From Myxocyprinus asiaticus (Eukaryota; Chordata; Actinopteri; Cypriniformes; Catostomidae), in assembly GCF_019703515.2 (NCBI RefSeq), contig NC_059351.1, forward strand, positions 17,639,501 through 17,703,500: a DNA stretch of 64,000 nucleotides, read 5' to 3'. This document shows, one piece after another, positions 36,413 through 48,931 of this stretch. The notes beneath the pieces are model-generated. The model saw only the letters and a program-made list of their open reading frames with translations, had not been told where the DNA came from and did not search any database. The position numbers and the translations under genes were made by a program. The stretch's first letter is position 1; every line of letters begins with the position of its first letter.

Positions 36413-36959
36413 CCCTAAAAAGTCCATTGTTAAATTTGAATGACTTTCCAGAAAAAAAATAAAAATAATAGAGATCGGTGGATTAAGACAGTCAAATGGG
36501 AGATGATGCCAAATTTACTGTCATTCTCTCCGCAGCTGTCATCGAAAGCCCCCCTGTGGTAATTCATTTTTTTAAACAAATTCTAGGGTAATATAACACA
36601 AAGCATAATGGTATAAACATACACTTAATAATTTAAAAAAAATTATTATATAAAATAGTTTTACTGCTATATAAGTCGGAAACGTGTCATCACAGTCTGT
36701 GGAAAAATATTAATCATGCCCTCTGACGCCTACATAAATGCATAATAAAAGTACAGATATTTCTATCATATGAGCAATTCAAGCTTGAAGTGCATGCGCT
36801 TTTAAGAGCCGTGTCAATAGGTGGCAGCACGCCTCAACAAACTTCACAAGCGCCACAGAGAACCGTTCACTGAGGAAGCACAACAGAATGCAGGAATCTT
36901 GAGATGCGATTTTCAAAGTTTCCACTACTTTTAACTTGACACAGCATCCTAAAAATTTG

Positions 36960-38145
36960 GGGTTAATGATACTGTTCGATTTTGAGTTTTTTGGTGTCGA
37001 CTCCGATACCCGACTCCAGCCGTTGGAGTCGAAGGAATCAACTCTTCGACTCCATTTATTATCATTCAGGATAGTTTCAATATTCAGGGCCGTCACCAAG
37101 GATGGCCATTAGTGGGCAGTGCCTTCCCAAGTGACATATTTTCACCACCCAAAATTGCTTGTCAGGCATATAAAAATCATAGTTTAATTTTCATTCATAT
37201 ATAGCTCACTTAATCCACTGCTCATTGCGTCTGATTGCCGCTCTGTGATAAAGTTGAATTTTTATGTAACTGCTGGTCAGTTTCTCCTACCCAAATCCAA
37301 ACACTAACATTAGTGGGATGGGAGAAGCTTACTTTAGTCTAGATGGCTTCCATGCCAATGGAAAAACAAATCGCACATGTTTTCTTGCTCAACTCACTTC
37401 AATAAATAATAATAGGCATATTATGGAGACGTAATAAAATAAAAATAAAAAATTAATTTGGAACGTTGTTTTTAAATGGAACGTACAGTATGGAATGTGA
37501 AATCGCTTTTTTATGGAACGTAAGGTGAAAATTTTAAAACGGCAGCTTTATAAACTCAACAGTCTCGACCACAACGGATTAAATAGCAGTGGTGTTTCCT
37601 ATTCCATATGTTCTGGCGATGGCCCTGTGAAGATTGCAGTCTTTAATCGCATAAGACATTGCATAATTTTACCTTAAAATGACTGGTAACAGTGTCATTC
37701 CTAAGTTGCTGCTCATACCCAATTTTAAGAGGGTAAATAACAAGAAACAGGCTGGGCTGGAAATAATTTCATTGTCATATAGAATTTACACAAATTGGGA
37801 GAATCCAGTGGTTGGAGCCACTGTCCCTTGCATTGATGTAATACTACACAAACTTCCGAAATTTTAAAAATCTGTCACACCCTCTCTCTCTTTTGCATGC
37901 ACACACATTATCTCTCACCCAAACGCACATGATGAATGAGGTGGTGTCCCACCAACCAACAGGTGTTTGTAGAGGATGTGATTGGTTCTTAAGAACGGCA
38001 GTTCATTATTATGAGCCAACAACGTCCTGTTCATAAAGTTACGGAGTCGAACAAAAGAATCGATTCCTGTATCAGAATAGACTCTGATTCTAGGTCGAGT
38101 CAGAATCTAGGAATCGACTCATTTGGAGTCGACTCCTCATCACTA
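36960..38145. mobile_element. Possible DNA transposon with GGAGTCGACTCC-rich ends
   Basis: Inverted GTCGACTCC / GGAGTCGA motifs cluster at 36990-37060 and again at 38040-38140. Between them lies non-coding DNA interrupted by a smaller hAT-like MITE. The exact termini could not be fixed. Confidence 0.35.
37085..37627. mobile_element. hAT-like MITE with CAGGGCC ends
   Basis: The left end is CAGGGCCGTCACCA; the reverse complement of the right end is CAGGGCCATCGCCAG. The flanking 8-mers TCAATATT and TGAAGATT agree at six of eight positions. Length 543 bp, no coding content. Confidence 0.5.
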
Positions 38146-38989
38146 CATCTGAGGCACACACATGTACATAGAGTGACAGTTAAAAATAGCACAGACGTAA
38201 CTCAAGAACATGTACTTTGAGAACTGGACACATAAATAAACATAAATGCAAAACAGATTGCTGTCAACTGTAGGCTTGTTCAATGATATGAGAAGAAAAC
38301 AAACAATGTATTGAGTTCTTAAGCCACTTTTCTTTTATTGTCTAATCATGCTTTATTCATCTGCCACAATAATGTGATTTATTTCAAACTGAGTTCCTGT
38401 CCGTATTATATATTATAGGCCTTACATATTATATTAACAAATATTTGAGTTATTAAGCATTATTTATATGTATTATCTTTATTTGGGGGTCAAAATAATG
38501 AAGTATGTGATTTCTATTAATTCTATTAATTAATCAGCATTTTATGTAAATAACTTGATTAAAATATTTTATCAATTGACAGCCTACGCCCTAATATTTA
38601 TACATCATAGTAGTACTTATTGGTACTGCCTTTAATTTTCACTGATTTTAATTTTAAAAATCCTTGTACAACAGCAGCTTTTTATTGTAATGCATTAAAA
38701 ATTACTATGTAATGGTTTGACAGTAATGAGAATATTCACTGAAAACAATGGGAATATTAAAAGTATAATGCCCGGACGCATTACGGTAATGAAAAATCTA
38801 TGTAAATGTAAAATGCGCTTAAATGTCCTAAAAAATATAGTCACAATGCGGAAAAAAATCTGAATATTCCTAAATGTAGGCTTCATTTTCTTCGTGCAAA
38901 ACATAATTTTATAAAAAAATGTATTGCTTTGGCAGTAAATATGACTATCTTAACAGGTTTCTTGAGAATAACCCATTACGATAGTAGGG

Positions 38990-39240
38990 CTCCAAAAATG
39001 ACAAATAAAGCACCATAAAAGTAGTCCATATGACTCATGTGCTATATTCCAAGTCTTCTGGGGGCCATATGATAGCTTTGTGTGATTAACAGACTGAAAA
39101 ATCTTGAATCTCATTCCCGTCTATATATACAGTATTTCAATATTATGTGCAAGTTTAAAAGAAAGTCATATGGGTTTGAAAAGCAATTGAGGGTCAGTAA
39201 ATGGTAAGAGATTTTTATTTTAGGTGAACTATTCCTTTAA
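38990..39240. mobile_element. Palindromic family 2 copy, right end intact
   Basis: It ends TAGGTGAACTATTCCTTTAA, the inverted form of the family start, with TTAA at 39237-39240. The CAAGTCTTCTGGGGGCCATA block matches other members. Confidence 0.55.
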
Positions 39241-40414
39241 GAACCTGTTAAGATCCAAGAAAGAAGCATTTTTTTGGGCATTGTGGTGCAATCCATTTGG
39301 TAGGTCAATGAAAAGACAGTGGGGTCAAATTGCATACGATTGAACTTATAGGCCCAGATTTGAAGATGTATAAAATGAGCACAACAAATTCAAAATGATT
39401 TATTAATTTTAGTTATTGCATACTACCCATGCCATGTTGTATATATATCCATCAAGGCTGATGCTCATATTTACTGTATGCCCAGGTTTGTTCAAAGACT
39501 TTAAAACAAGACCAATGCAACATCGAATTTAAAGTTTTATGTTTGACAGCTGAAAAACTTACATATTGCAGTGAATTTAGGAATGGTTGGCTTCATAAAT
39601 AATTACATATCCTGAGACTTTTAAGCATATCAATAGATAAAATAACACCATCTGAATCATTTCACCCAAAAATGGGCAACTGACAAGTATATTCATGTCT
39701 TTGTCCAAGCTGTCTGGTCAAATGTCAGTATCCTGTCCTACTCACTCACTTGTCTAACATGGACCTTTTGGAGAAATGTCTGACTAAAATGTAGTATGGG
39801 TAATGAGAAAGGGATTGGGCTGTCCCGGCAGCAGCCAGCCCTGGTCGCCCCCTCAATGGGGTGGAACGGAGTTGGATCACAGTGGGGTCACACGCCACAC
39901 TTATGCTGACCAGGAGATCTTATTACAACTGCCCGACACAGTCAATTTCACCCATGTAGCCAGCCGGGTGTCAGCTTGCATCCCTCCCTAGCCACATTAG
40001 CTCCATGAAAATAACAAAAACACAAGGTCAATGGAATACAGAACAGTCAAGCTGAGCTGCATGCATCCGGCATCCTCAAGAGACTGTCATACGGAATGTT
40101 ATTGAAATATAACAATTTATAGTCTCAATCAGAATCTTCTAAATTTGTAGTTCAGAAAATGTAATAAAATATGATCATGGGCGAGGAAATAAGGCATTTT
40201 TTTGGGAGGGATTACAGCATAGCGGGATGAGTCTAATTTGAAATAGACAAGACAGACAATAACCATATTAAGTAATTTTAAGAAAAATTAGGGCCGGTTC
40301 ATACCAAAAACATCAGTTTTTCACTGAAAAACAGCCGTTTGTGCTGTTTTTCAATTGTTTTTCGCAACTTGGTCTCATAGAATCATATGTTTCAAAGTTA
40401 GTTTTATGTGCTTC
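39241..40414. other. Unassigned intergenic sequence
   Basis: No gene supported. A GC-richer patch at 39800-40000 stands out from AT-rich surroundings; its origin is unknown to me. Confidence 0.25.
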
Positions 40415-40862
40415 ATTCTATATACGGTGGCAGTTTCTTGGTGAAATGAACACTAGTGGCACTATAACACAAATCACAAGTAGAACGGCTCAATTTTAAC
40501 ATTCATATCAGAAAACCAAGTACAGTTACAAGCTTATTCCAGAATGATTTCTTTGTGCAGTAGTTTATCTTATAGAGCGTTGTACTTGCAATGTGAATGA
40601 CCGGGGTATGAGTCCAGTGTCATAGTGTCATAAAAGCACAACAAAAGTATGTGTTTGCTTCAGCAGTTGAATTTTTTACTCATTTGCTTTTATGAGACTA
40701 TTGGTTAGGTTTAGATGTAGGGTTTAGGGTAGGGACATCGGTTTTATTTAAAACTCGATAAAGCATTAACCTTAAAAACCTCATCTGTTTGGGACAATGG
40801 TGTACCCAATTGTGGGGGCCCATCCAAATTAGACCCAGGCCCACCCAGAAAATTATAGATTA

Positions 40863-42487
40863 CCCCAGTTCCAAAAAAGTTGGGACAGTATGATTTGTAA
40901 ATTATATTCACCCTTTGCTATATTGAAAGCACTACAACTAAATATTATATGATGTTTCACCTTGTGAATTTCATTGCTTTTTTTTTTTTTTTCAAAATGT
41001 ACAGTAATTTAATATCAGATGATTGCAACACACTCCAAAAAAGTTGGGACAGTCGAGTGTATACCACTGTGAAACATCACTATTTCTTATAATAACACTT
41101 ATAAAGCATTTAGGCACTGAAGACACAAGATTGTTAAGTTTAAAAAGTGTAATTTTCCCCCATTTACGATTATTCAGGTCTTCAGCTGCACAGTTGTTGC
41201 CATATTGTGCGCTTCATAATGCAAACAAAGCACTCAGACCAATATATCAATATGAAAATGCAAAAAGGTCTGCACTCTAAAAATACTTTTATTAGGTTCA
41301 AGCAGGAGATAAAAATAGTACAAAAGTTTCGACAGTCTGCCTTCGTCAGTGCACCACACATTCTCAATTTGAGATGGTCAGGACTGCAGGCAGGCCAATC
41401 TAGCACCCGCACTCTGCTTATTTGGCCAGTATGTGGTTTGAAGTTGTCCTGCTAAAAATTCCAGGACGTCCTGGAAACGACGGTGCTGGATAGCAGTGTA
41501 TGCTGCTCCAACATTTTTACATATCTGTCTACATTCATGGTGTTCTCACAGATGTGTGAGCTACCCATGCCACTGGCACTGACACACACACTTGGCCCAT
41601 ACAGACACTGGCTTTTGGACCTGATGCTGATAACAGCTTAGATGGTCCTTTTCCTCTTTGGCCCAGAGAACACAACGGCTGTGTTTTTCAAAAACTATTT
41701 GAAATGTGGACTCATCGGACCAAAAAACACAGTTCCACTGTTCTAATTTCCATCTAAGATGAGACCGAGCCCAGAGAAGTCGGCAGTGCTTCTGGACAGT
41801 GTTGATGTAGGGCTTCTGCTTTGTATAGTAAAGACTTATCTTGCATCTGTGGATGCAGCAGCGAATGGTGTAACAAAGGTTTACTAAAGTAATCCCAAGC
41901 TCATGTTCATGATATCCATTACAGATGAATGATGTTTTTTAAGACAGTGATGTCTGAGGGATCAGAGATCACGCGCATTCAGAAGTGGTTTTCATCTTGC
42001 CCTTTACACACCATATTCCTTGAATCTTTTAACTATATTATGCACTGTAGAGGGTGAAATGACAAAAATCCTTCCAATTTGTCTTTGGGGAACATTGTTC
42101 TCAAAGTGCTGGATTATTTTCTGAAGCATCTGTTGGCAAATTGACAAGTCTCGAATGATCCTTGCTCTTGAAGGACTAGGCTGTTTTTGGAGGCTCCTTA
42201 AATACTATGATACGATTGCCTCGCCTGTTTAACATCTCCTGTTTCACATTGCCTTGTTATTTGAACTCGTCAAATTGTTATTAATCTTAAATTGTCCCTG
42301 TCTCAAATTTTTTGGAGCGTGTTGCAATCATCTCATTTGAAATTACTGTACATTAAAAAAACAAAAAAACAATGAAATTCACAAAGTATAACATCATATA
42401 ATGTGTAACTGTAGTGTTTTCAATTTAGCAAAGGGTGAATATAATTTACAGATCACTCCATTTTGTTTTATTAGCATTTTTCATACT
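40863..42487 (-). mobile_element. Degraded Tc1-type transposon inside the hAT element
   Basis: Inverted ends of about 200 bp share GTAAATTATATTCACCCTTT and the TGATTGCAACAC block. The left end starts CCAGTTCCAAAAAAGTTGGG; the extreme right end is lost. The minus strand retains scattered transposase motifs, notably a WSDES-type first Asp and VLDWPACSPD near 41410, but has many shifts and stops. Confidence 0.65.
41182..42180 (-). pseudogene. Tc1-like transposase remnant
   Basis: Reading fragments in several frames give a helix-turn-helix-like segment near 42100-42160, a region around 41720 equivalent to the first catalytic Asp (VFWSDESTF), and RVLDWPACSPDH near 41380-41412. The final Glu motif is not recognisable. 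Far more decayed than the copy at 30667. Confidence 0.6.
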
Positions 42488-42745
42488 GGTTGTATTCTTT
42501 GACTTCAAATATATATTTATAAAATAGTTTAAAAATGCATAGATTCTGATTTCTGAAAGTGTGAAATAACTTTGAATGCACAGCCTTTTTGTTCTAAAGG
42601 AAAATCTGGCCTATCCATTTTTTATTGAGGCCCACCCAAGTAATTTCCTGGCTACGCCCTTGGTTTGGGAGAACATTTAACTCGCTTTTAGTGCCACATA
42701 CTAGACGTTTCACCTTGAAACTGTTGCGTTACATGTAATGAACTA

Positions 42746-43827
42746 CACAATTTTATTTTGCAAAAATTTTGCTTTTTGAGTTTTTTTGAGCATCTTTGAC
42801 TGTTGCGTTGCATTTAGCAGATTTTTGCGGGGGGTTTTAGACACTGTCAAGTAAAAAAACAAAAAAATTTACTTTTTGAAAATGCGTCTCGAGACACCTG
42901 CATTGTGCTCTAGTCATTGCACTGTATCTAGCTTTTTGTAGTGCAAGAGCATATTTGGTCTGAACGGATCCTTAGGTAGCTCTGAACACATTTGTATTTG
43001 AATAACTAGGAGTTTCTTACGAAACCTGTCAAGCACATGTTCGGGTACATATTTCATCCCAAAATCAAATCATTAGACTGGTATCTAATGAGAATGACTA
43101 TTAGGAATAATGGAAATTACACAAAAAAACATCTGGACGCATTACAGTAATGATAATTTGGGGGTGAAATGTGCTGAATTGTCATAAAATAATGTCACAA
43201 TGCTAAAATGCTTAATGGTCCTAAAAATAGGCTTCATTTACTTTATGGAAAATATAAATTCGTCTCTTTTTTTCTTTTGATTTTGGGATGAAATGTGACC
43301 AGAATATGTTCCAATTGCTCAAAGGAGAAAAAACGGCTTTCACATTAAGAATCTTTGCGCAGAGCTTTCCATATTATTGCACCCCATGAATTGCAACACA
43401 TAATGTTCACTAGTAGTTTCCTTTGCGGATTTTTCAGCATTTTTTCACTCTAAGTGGACCTCTTTCCTCAAATCATTCTTTCAAATCCTCCAGCAGGACC
43501 AATTAGGGATGTTACCCTGGCAAAAACCAGCTAATGAGTTTGTCTTAATGGTCCCAGGAAGCCCCACAGAGTAGCTTGTTGTCTGCTTTTTGGACTTGTT
43601 TTATGTGCACTGTCTTTATTTATAACACCTTTTTTACCCACTTAAACTGCTTTTAAACAGCACCGACAACTTGCTGACCTCTTTGCTGTGGGATAATGCA
43701 ATTATTTGTAATTCTAGACACACACTTTTAGATACATTTTTACATTCTAAGTTGTAAAATTTACATCTTAAAAGGTCTGGAACTAGCAGGGACACTACTA
43801 AAAATGCAGAGAATGCAAAATTAGGAG
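42746..43827. other. Unassigned, with complex block 43340-43720
   Basis: The first part is AT-rich without structure I recognise. The stretch 43340-43720 is complex and non-repetitive, and may be klf7 UTR-like or conserved DNA. Confidence 0.3.
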
Positions 43828-44247
43828 TAGAGGTTGACCGATGTTGGATTTTCCCAATACCGATAACTAAGCTGGTGGATAAGTCTGATAACCGATTAAT
43901 CGGCCAATAGTTTTAAAAATCGATTTATTTATTTTTTAATGTAAACAATTTCTCAGTCTTTTCTTACAGTGACGGGCACAGGCATAGAGGCAACAGGAGT
44001 CCAAAAATGAATAAAATCCCAGATGCAGTTAATTGTGCAACCTAAATCCCAATAATAATCAGGGGAAAAAAAGATTTGCCATATAAAACGGTACTTTTAA
44101 CTATGAACAAGCCCAAAATACATAGGGGGCTCTTATTTTGAGTACACGGAGAAATAAAAATAAACAGATTAAAAAAAAGCTATCGGCAACAAAAAGCAAC
44201 AATCGGTGCCGATTTATTGGGAAAACAGATATATCGGTCAACCTCTA
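43828..44247. mobile_element. MITE with TAGAGGTTGACCGAT ends
   Basis: The left end TAGAGGTTGACCGATGTTGG is mirrored by ATATCGGTCAACCTCTA at the right end. The centre is AT-rich and non-coding. This terminus is known from fish hAT-like MITEs, but the flanking 8-mers here do not match. Confidence 0.6.
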
Positions 44248-44359
44248 AAAGTTTGCCACAAAGTACATGTAACATATTTCATATCTTTTAATATTATGAT
44301 TAGTCAGTTTTACAGGTCTGTGCATTATTTTCTGGATTGACGCATTAGTCTGTACATGC

Positions 44360-44850
44360 ACATATTAGCAGCTAGTCATCATTCTCTCAGTATAAAGCAT
44401 AGTGTTTTCATACCCTTCTTCTGCTCAAAACGCTGTGCTAAACGCTTTCAAATGGTTGGTATAGAGCTGATGAACAGAGTGTTTTCGGATGTCCGTTGCA
44501 CACGTAGTGTAGTTTTCCGGTTAAAGCCTTTTCTTCCAACACTTTCTACTGTATCAGATCTCTAGGCTTTTTGCAGACATTTCATGCTTTCCACTTTGCA
44601 CCTATATTTATGCTGTTTTTTATTTCATTTTATTTTCTTTGCTGTAAAAAGTGTTGCATATATTATTTGTATTATATGATGTTAGTATGACAATGTTCTT
44701 TATTAAGGAAAAAGGAAAAGAGTTTATTTTTGTTACTGGTTTGTTTCATAATTCTTTTTTAAATTGGTATTGTAATATATCTATGCAAGAATTGTTAAGT
44801 GAAGCATTTTTATTTAAGAATGTCATTATGTGTAATAAATGGTAGAATCT
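44360..44850 (+). other. Candidate distal 3' UTR with poly(A) signal
   Basis: Non-repetitive T-rich sequence with TGTAAAAAGTG, AAGGAAAAAGGAAAAGAG and GTTACTGGTTTGTTTC segments, and AATAAA at about 44835-44840 followed by TG-rich DNA (TTGTTGGTGTTGTGCTG). The texture is that of a vertebrate 3' UTR end on the + strand. Assignment to klf7 is inference. Confidence 0.3.
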
Positions 44851-45157
44851 TGTTGGTGTTGTGCTGTACTTGTTCTTTCAAACCTTTTCTTTAATGTTCA
44901 TCAGTTAATGTTCACTCTTTAATGACCTTATGATTCCCATCTATAATTTTGTGGCTGGAACACAGCATTAATCCACAACATTTATTATAATAAATAATAA
45001 TAACTATTTTCCACATTACTGAGTATCTGCGAATAGAAAGAAATGCAAAATCATCTTTAGAGTTACGTAAATGGTCTCTTTACTTTAATAAACTAATGAC
45101 TTCCTTGTTGCTATTGGATTCTTAATTACAACTTGATGCTCATGAATAAATGTATGT

Positions 45158-45162
<5 letters not shown>

Positions 45163-45211
<49 letters not shown>
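45163..45211. repeat. (CT)n microsatellite
   Basis: About 24 consecutive CT dinucleotides. Confidence 0.95.
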
Positions 45212-45215
<4 letters not shown>

Positions 45216-45269
45216 TGTCCGTCTCCATCTAGGCCTCTTCATCTCTCTCTGTCTTTCTAAATCTTAGTG

Positions 45270-45620
45270 TTCTCTCTCACTCGCTATGTTGCAGTTTGGA
45301 GCGTTGATAACCAAGTTAATGATTTCTCTCCCATTTATTAAGCCTGCGCCCGTGACAAACAGATAAAAGGGTAATTCAATAACTAATGGATAATTAGGGT
45401 GCAATTATGTTCAAGAAAATGGCCTTGCACATTATATTAATTCTGTAAATGTATTCGGGTTATTCCCAAAAGGTTCCTCATCTATAACTAATGTACATAA
45501 TTGAAACAGGCACCCTCATCTTACGATTCATTCACTTGTATCTGTCTGACTTATTGCCTATCATCTTACAATTATACTGACATGATGGTTCTTGTCTAGT
45601 GTGCTTTGGGGACTGGGAAC
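45270..45620. other. Candidate conserved non-coding block
   Basis: Complex sequence rich in TAAT-type motifs (TTAATGATTTC, AACTAATGGATAATTAGG) without coding content. Regulatory role is inferred from texture only. Confidence 0.3.
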
Positions 45621-45955
45621 CAATTTGTCATTGAGAAAAATCGCAGAATACCACATTCATTTAAGGGTGAATCTCATGAAACCTGTCAAGTCCGGGTCAT
45701 TTTTCACCCCAATATCAAAAGAAAGAGAATAAGAAATTATATTTTTCTCAAAAAAAAGTAATCCTGTTATTTACATGGTGAAATTATTCTTTTGACAATG
45801 AAGCATACCCCACCCCGAATGCTCATTAACATAATTCAAAACAATTTCATTTTCAGTCTCTGAATAAACTTGTGAAAAAATATACATACTTATATGTAAA
45901 AGTATTACTAATTTATTTAAGTACTTTTATATTTTATTGAATAAATTTTTTTATA

Positions 45956-45957
45956 TT

Positions 45958-45988
<31 letters not shown>

Positions 45989-46012
45989 ATGTGTGTGTGT
46001 GTGTGTGTGTGT
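45956..46012. repeat. (AT)n(GT)n microsatellite
   Basis: Short TATATATAT run followed by about 20 GT units with one TA interruption. Confidence 0.9.
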
Positions 46013-46202
46013 TTATTGATTTTACAGTACAAAAAGTACTGTTGGTAAAAGAGTAAAGAGAAACAATGTTTGCAGTGGTCATATTCAGTAGATGGCACTG
46101 GGTGATTTGATTAGTTTGTTTACTACATTGACAAGTGCTGGATTGGTGATTGGAAGAGAAGGGTCTGTCTGCATCCTGCAATACTACTACAAGACACTGC
46201 AC

Positions 46203-46535
46203 AGACCTTATTCACGCTAGCGACATCTTTGATTTTTAATGGGAATGACAACGAGGCTGTGAGGGATAGACTTACAGTCCCTTCAATGGCACGAATGGTA
46301 TAAAGCTTTATAAAGCACCTAGATCACATCGGATTTTCCACAACTCATTTTGTCTGGAGTTCTTTGCATACTGAATGTTCTTGGGCAGATATTTTATCAA
46401 TGTTTTGTCTGCAGAACAATCCAAAAACACTTTAAACTGCAGTACAGCCCACTGAAGAGACTGAAAGTCTATTACGCACAGCCTCGTTGTCATTCCCATT
46501 AAAAATCAAAGATGGTGCTAGCGTGAATAAGGTCT
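46203..46535. mobile_element. Palindromic MITE, family 3 copy 2
   Basis: Both arms are well kept: AGACCTTATTCACGCTAGC at the left and GCTAGCGTGAATAAGGTCT at the right, followed inward by ATCTTTGATTTTTAATGGG and its inverse. 333 bp, non-coding. Better preserved than copy 1 at 18007. Confidence 0.75.
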
Positions 46536-46820
46536 ATGCCCACTACAAGTTATGCCCCCTTCAAATAACTGGCAAAAAGCTGAATTATTGCCTCAGTTCG
46601 ATGTCACCTACATACATGTGTTTGTTGTGTTTATTTGGAGCTGCAGCAACCATACAACTATCCCTATCCCTACCCCTAAACCTATGCACAGGGTCTGTCC
46701 AAGTAGGCTCACTGGGGGAAACGCATATTTGCACAGTCCAGGGGGCCAGCTGTGTGCCAGCGCATCTATACCGAGAGGCACCTCGGTCAGGGCGTACCAG
46801 AGCGGGCAGTGGGAGGCTTC

Positions 46821-48464
46821 TTAGGAGGTGAACAGGTCTACCTGTGCCTGTCTGAATCGACTCCAGATCAGCTGGACCACCTGAGGGTGGAGTCTCCACT
46901 CTCCCCTCAGGGTAACCTGCTGTGACAGCACGTCCGCTGCAGTGTTGAGGTCGCCCGGGATGTGAGTGGTTGGCTGCGACTTGAGGTGTTGCTGACTCCA
47001 GAGGAGGAGACGGCGGGCGAGTTGTGACATACAACGGGAGCACAGACCGCCTTGACGGTTGACATATGCTACCGTTGCCGTGTTGTCTGTCCGAACTAAC
47101 ACGTGCTTGCCCTGGATCAATGGCCGGAGCCTCCGCAGGGCAAGCAGAATTGCCAGCAACTCAAGGCAGTTGATGTTCCAACACAGCCGCGGGCCAGTCC
47201 ATAAGCCGGCGGCTGTGTGCCCGTTGCAAACAGAGCCCCACCCCATCTTGGAGGCGTCTGTCAAGACCACGATGTGCCTGGAGACCTGCTCTAGGGGAAC
47301 GCCTACCTGTAGAAATGCGAGGTCGGTCCAAGGGCTGAAGAGGCGGTGACAGATCGGCGTGATGACCATGCGATGTGTCCCGCAGCGCCATGCCCATCTT
47401 GGGACTTGAGTCTGAAGCCAGTGCTGAAGCAGTCTCATATGCATCAACCCGAGCGGAGTGGCCACCACTGAGGATGCCATATGCCCCAGGAGCCTCTGAA
47501 AGAATTTCAGTGGAACCGCTGTTTTCTGTTTGAACGCCTTCAAACAGGTCAGCACCGACTGTGCGCGCTCGTTCGTGAGGCACGCTGTCAATGAGACTGA
47601 GTCCAACTCCAAACCGAGAAAAGAGATGCTCTGGACCGGGAGGAGCTTGCTCTTTTCCCAGTTGACCCGAAGCCCTAGTCAGCTGAGGTGCGAGAGCACC
47701 AGGTCCCTGTGTGCACACAACATATCACAAGAGTGAGCTAGGATTAGCCAATCGTCGAGATAGTTGAGAATGCGAATGCCCACCTCCCTTAACAGGGCAA
47801 GAGCTGCCTCTGCGACCTTTGTGAAGACGCGAGGGGACAAGGACAGACCGAAAGGGAGGACTCTGTACTGATACGCCCGACCCTCGAATGCAAACCGCAG
47901 GAAGGGTCTGTGTCGAGGTAGAATTAAGACGTGGGAGTACGCGTCCTTCAGGTCTACCACTGCGAACCAATCTTGATGCCGGACGCTTACCAGAATGCGT
48001 TTTTGCATCAGCATCTTGAACGGGAGTCTGTGTAAAGCCCAGTTCAGTACTCGCAGGTCCAAGATTGGCCGTAACCCACCGCCTTTTTTCGGTACAGTGA
48101 AGTAGGGGCTGTAAAACCCCTTCTTCATCTCGGCCGGAGGGACAGGTTCTATCGCATCCTTCCGTAGGAGGGTAGCGATATCCGCATGCAAGGTAGCAGC
48201 ATTTTCGTCCTTCACCGAGGTGAAGTGGATACCGCTGAACCTGGGCGGACGCCTGGCGAACTGAATCGCGTAGCCAATTCGGACGGTCCGGATCAACCAT
48301 CGCGACAGATTGGAAAGCGCAAGCCACGCATCCAAGCTCCGAGCGAAGGGGGACCAAAGGGACAATTTCGTCGGACGTACCAGTAGGTGGGGCCTCACGG
48401 CGGGGCAGAGCCTAAGGTGCCACACCATGTTGTGGCCGTGCTGAGTCCAGGGACATCGAAGCAC
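46821..48464 (-). pseudogene. DIRS reverse transcriptase - RNase H
   Basis: RT copies element RNA to DNA; RNase H removes the RNA strand. The frame runs from 48464 to 46821 with one in-frame TGA (47679-47681) between the domains. RT motifs in order: YFTVPKKGGGLRPILDLR, VVDLKDAYSHV with the first catalytic Asp (near 47950), LPFGLSLSPRVFTK and YLDD (47751-47762). RNase H has LTDASKMGWG, NCLELLAILLAL and VRTDNTATVAYVN, carrying the Asp-Glu-Asp triad. YLDD with this arrangement is typical of DIRS elements. There is no protease or integrase, as expected. Confidence 0.88.
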
Positions 48465-48931
48465 TTACCTGGCTCCTTGTGACCACCCCCAGAACAGCCT
48501 GGGATGGGTGAGGAAGAGGCCTGTCCTCGCGACCCGTGAAGACTGTCACATCGGGGCGGATTTGTGCCACAGCTGGGCACGCAGGGGCGGGGAGACTGCC
48601 GCTGGGGCGCCAACACTGCAAGGATAAAAAGGTGGATGGTGGTCATGATGGCGGCCGTGCACACCGGTTATGTGACCCAGGGAATGAGGAAACTGCTCTT
48701 TTGCTGAAAGTTGGGTACCGCAGCCACTTGGGCATGCAGCGAAATTAAATGAAAAAGCAACAAGGTCGCTGGGTTGCCCATCTCAGGGGTGCTTCGAAGC
48801 CTTCCATGGGTTCTTGGCGGCCAGCCATGATGGGCTCCATGCCGAGGTCGGGCCGAAGGGGCGGGCTGCGGCAGAGCCGGTGCAGTCACCGCAGGGGGAC
48901 ACCCTTGGTGACGAGCAGGCAGGGTGCGGGA

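Larger units (their letters stand above)
35820..38594. mobile_element. Possible hAT-like composite with nested insertions
   Basis: The left end TTAGGGCTGTCCATTT and the reverse complement of the right end (TTAGGGCGTAGGCTGTCAAT) share the fish TAGGGCTGTCAA terminus apart from a 4-bp insert. A SINE (36003-36412) and two other elements lie inside. No convincing target duplication was found, so the pairing of these ends is uncertain. Confidence 0.35.
40795..42662. mobile_element. hAT-type element carrying a Tc1 insertion
   Basis: It is bounded by perfect 8-bp direct repeats GTTTGGGA (40787-40794 and 42663-42670). Comparison with the uninterrupted copy at 33.35 kb, where GTTTGGGA occurs once, shows this is a true target duplication. 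The left end CAATGGTGTACCCAATTG and the reverse complement of the right end CAAGGGCGTAGCCAGG are related. After removal of the Tc1 insert little more than 200 bp of hAT DNA remains. Confidence 0.75.
40415..42745 (+). repeat. tRNA-head composite repeat, interrupted copy
   Basis: The sequences before 40795 and after 42662 join to match 32840-33450. The tRNA-like head lies at 40559-40615 and has a better B-box (GGGGTATGAGTCC) than the other copy. Confidence 0.6.

Noticed and set aside
46585..47043. Second minus-strand frame overlapping DIRS RNase H
   Set aside because: It is an alternate-frame shadow of the RNase H region; the same shadow appears in copies 2 and 3.
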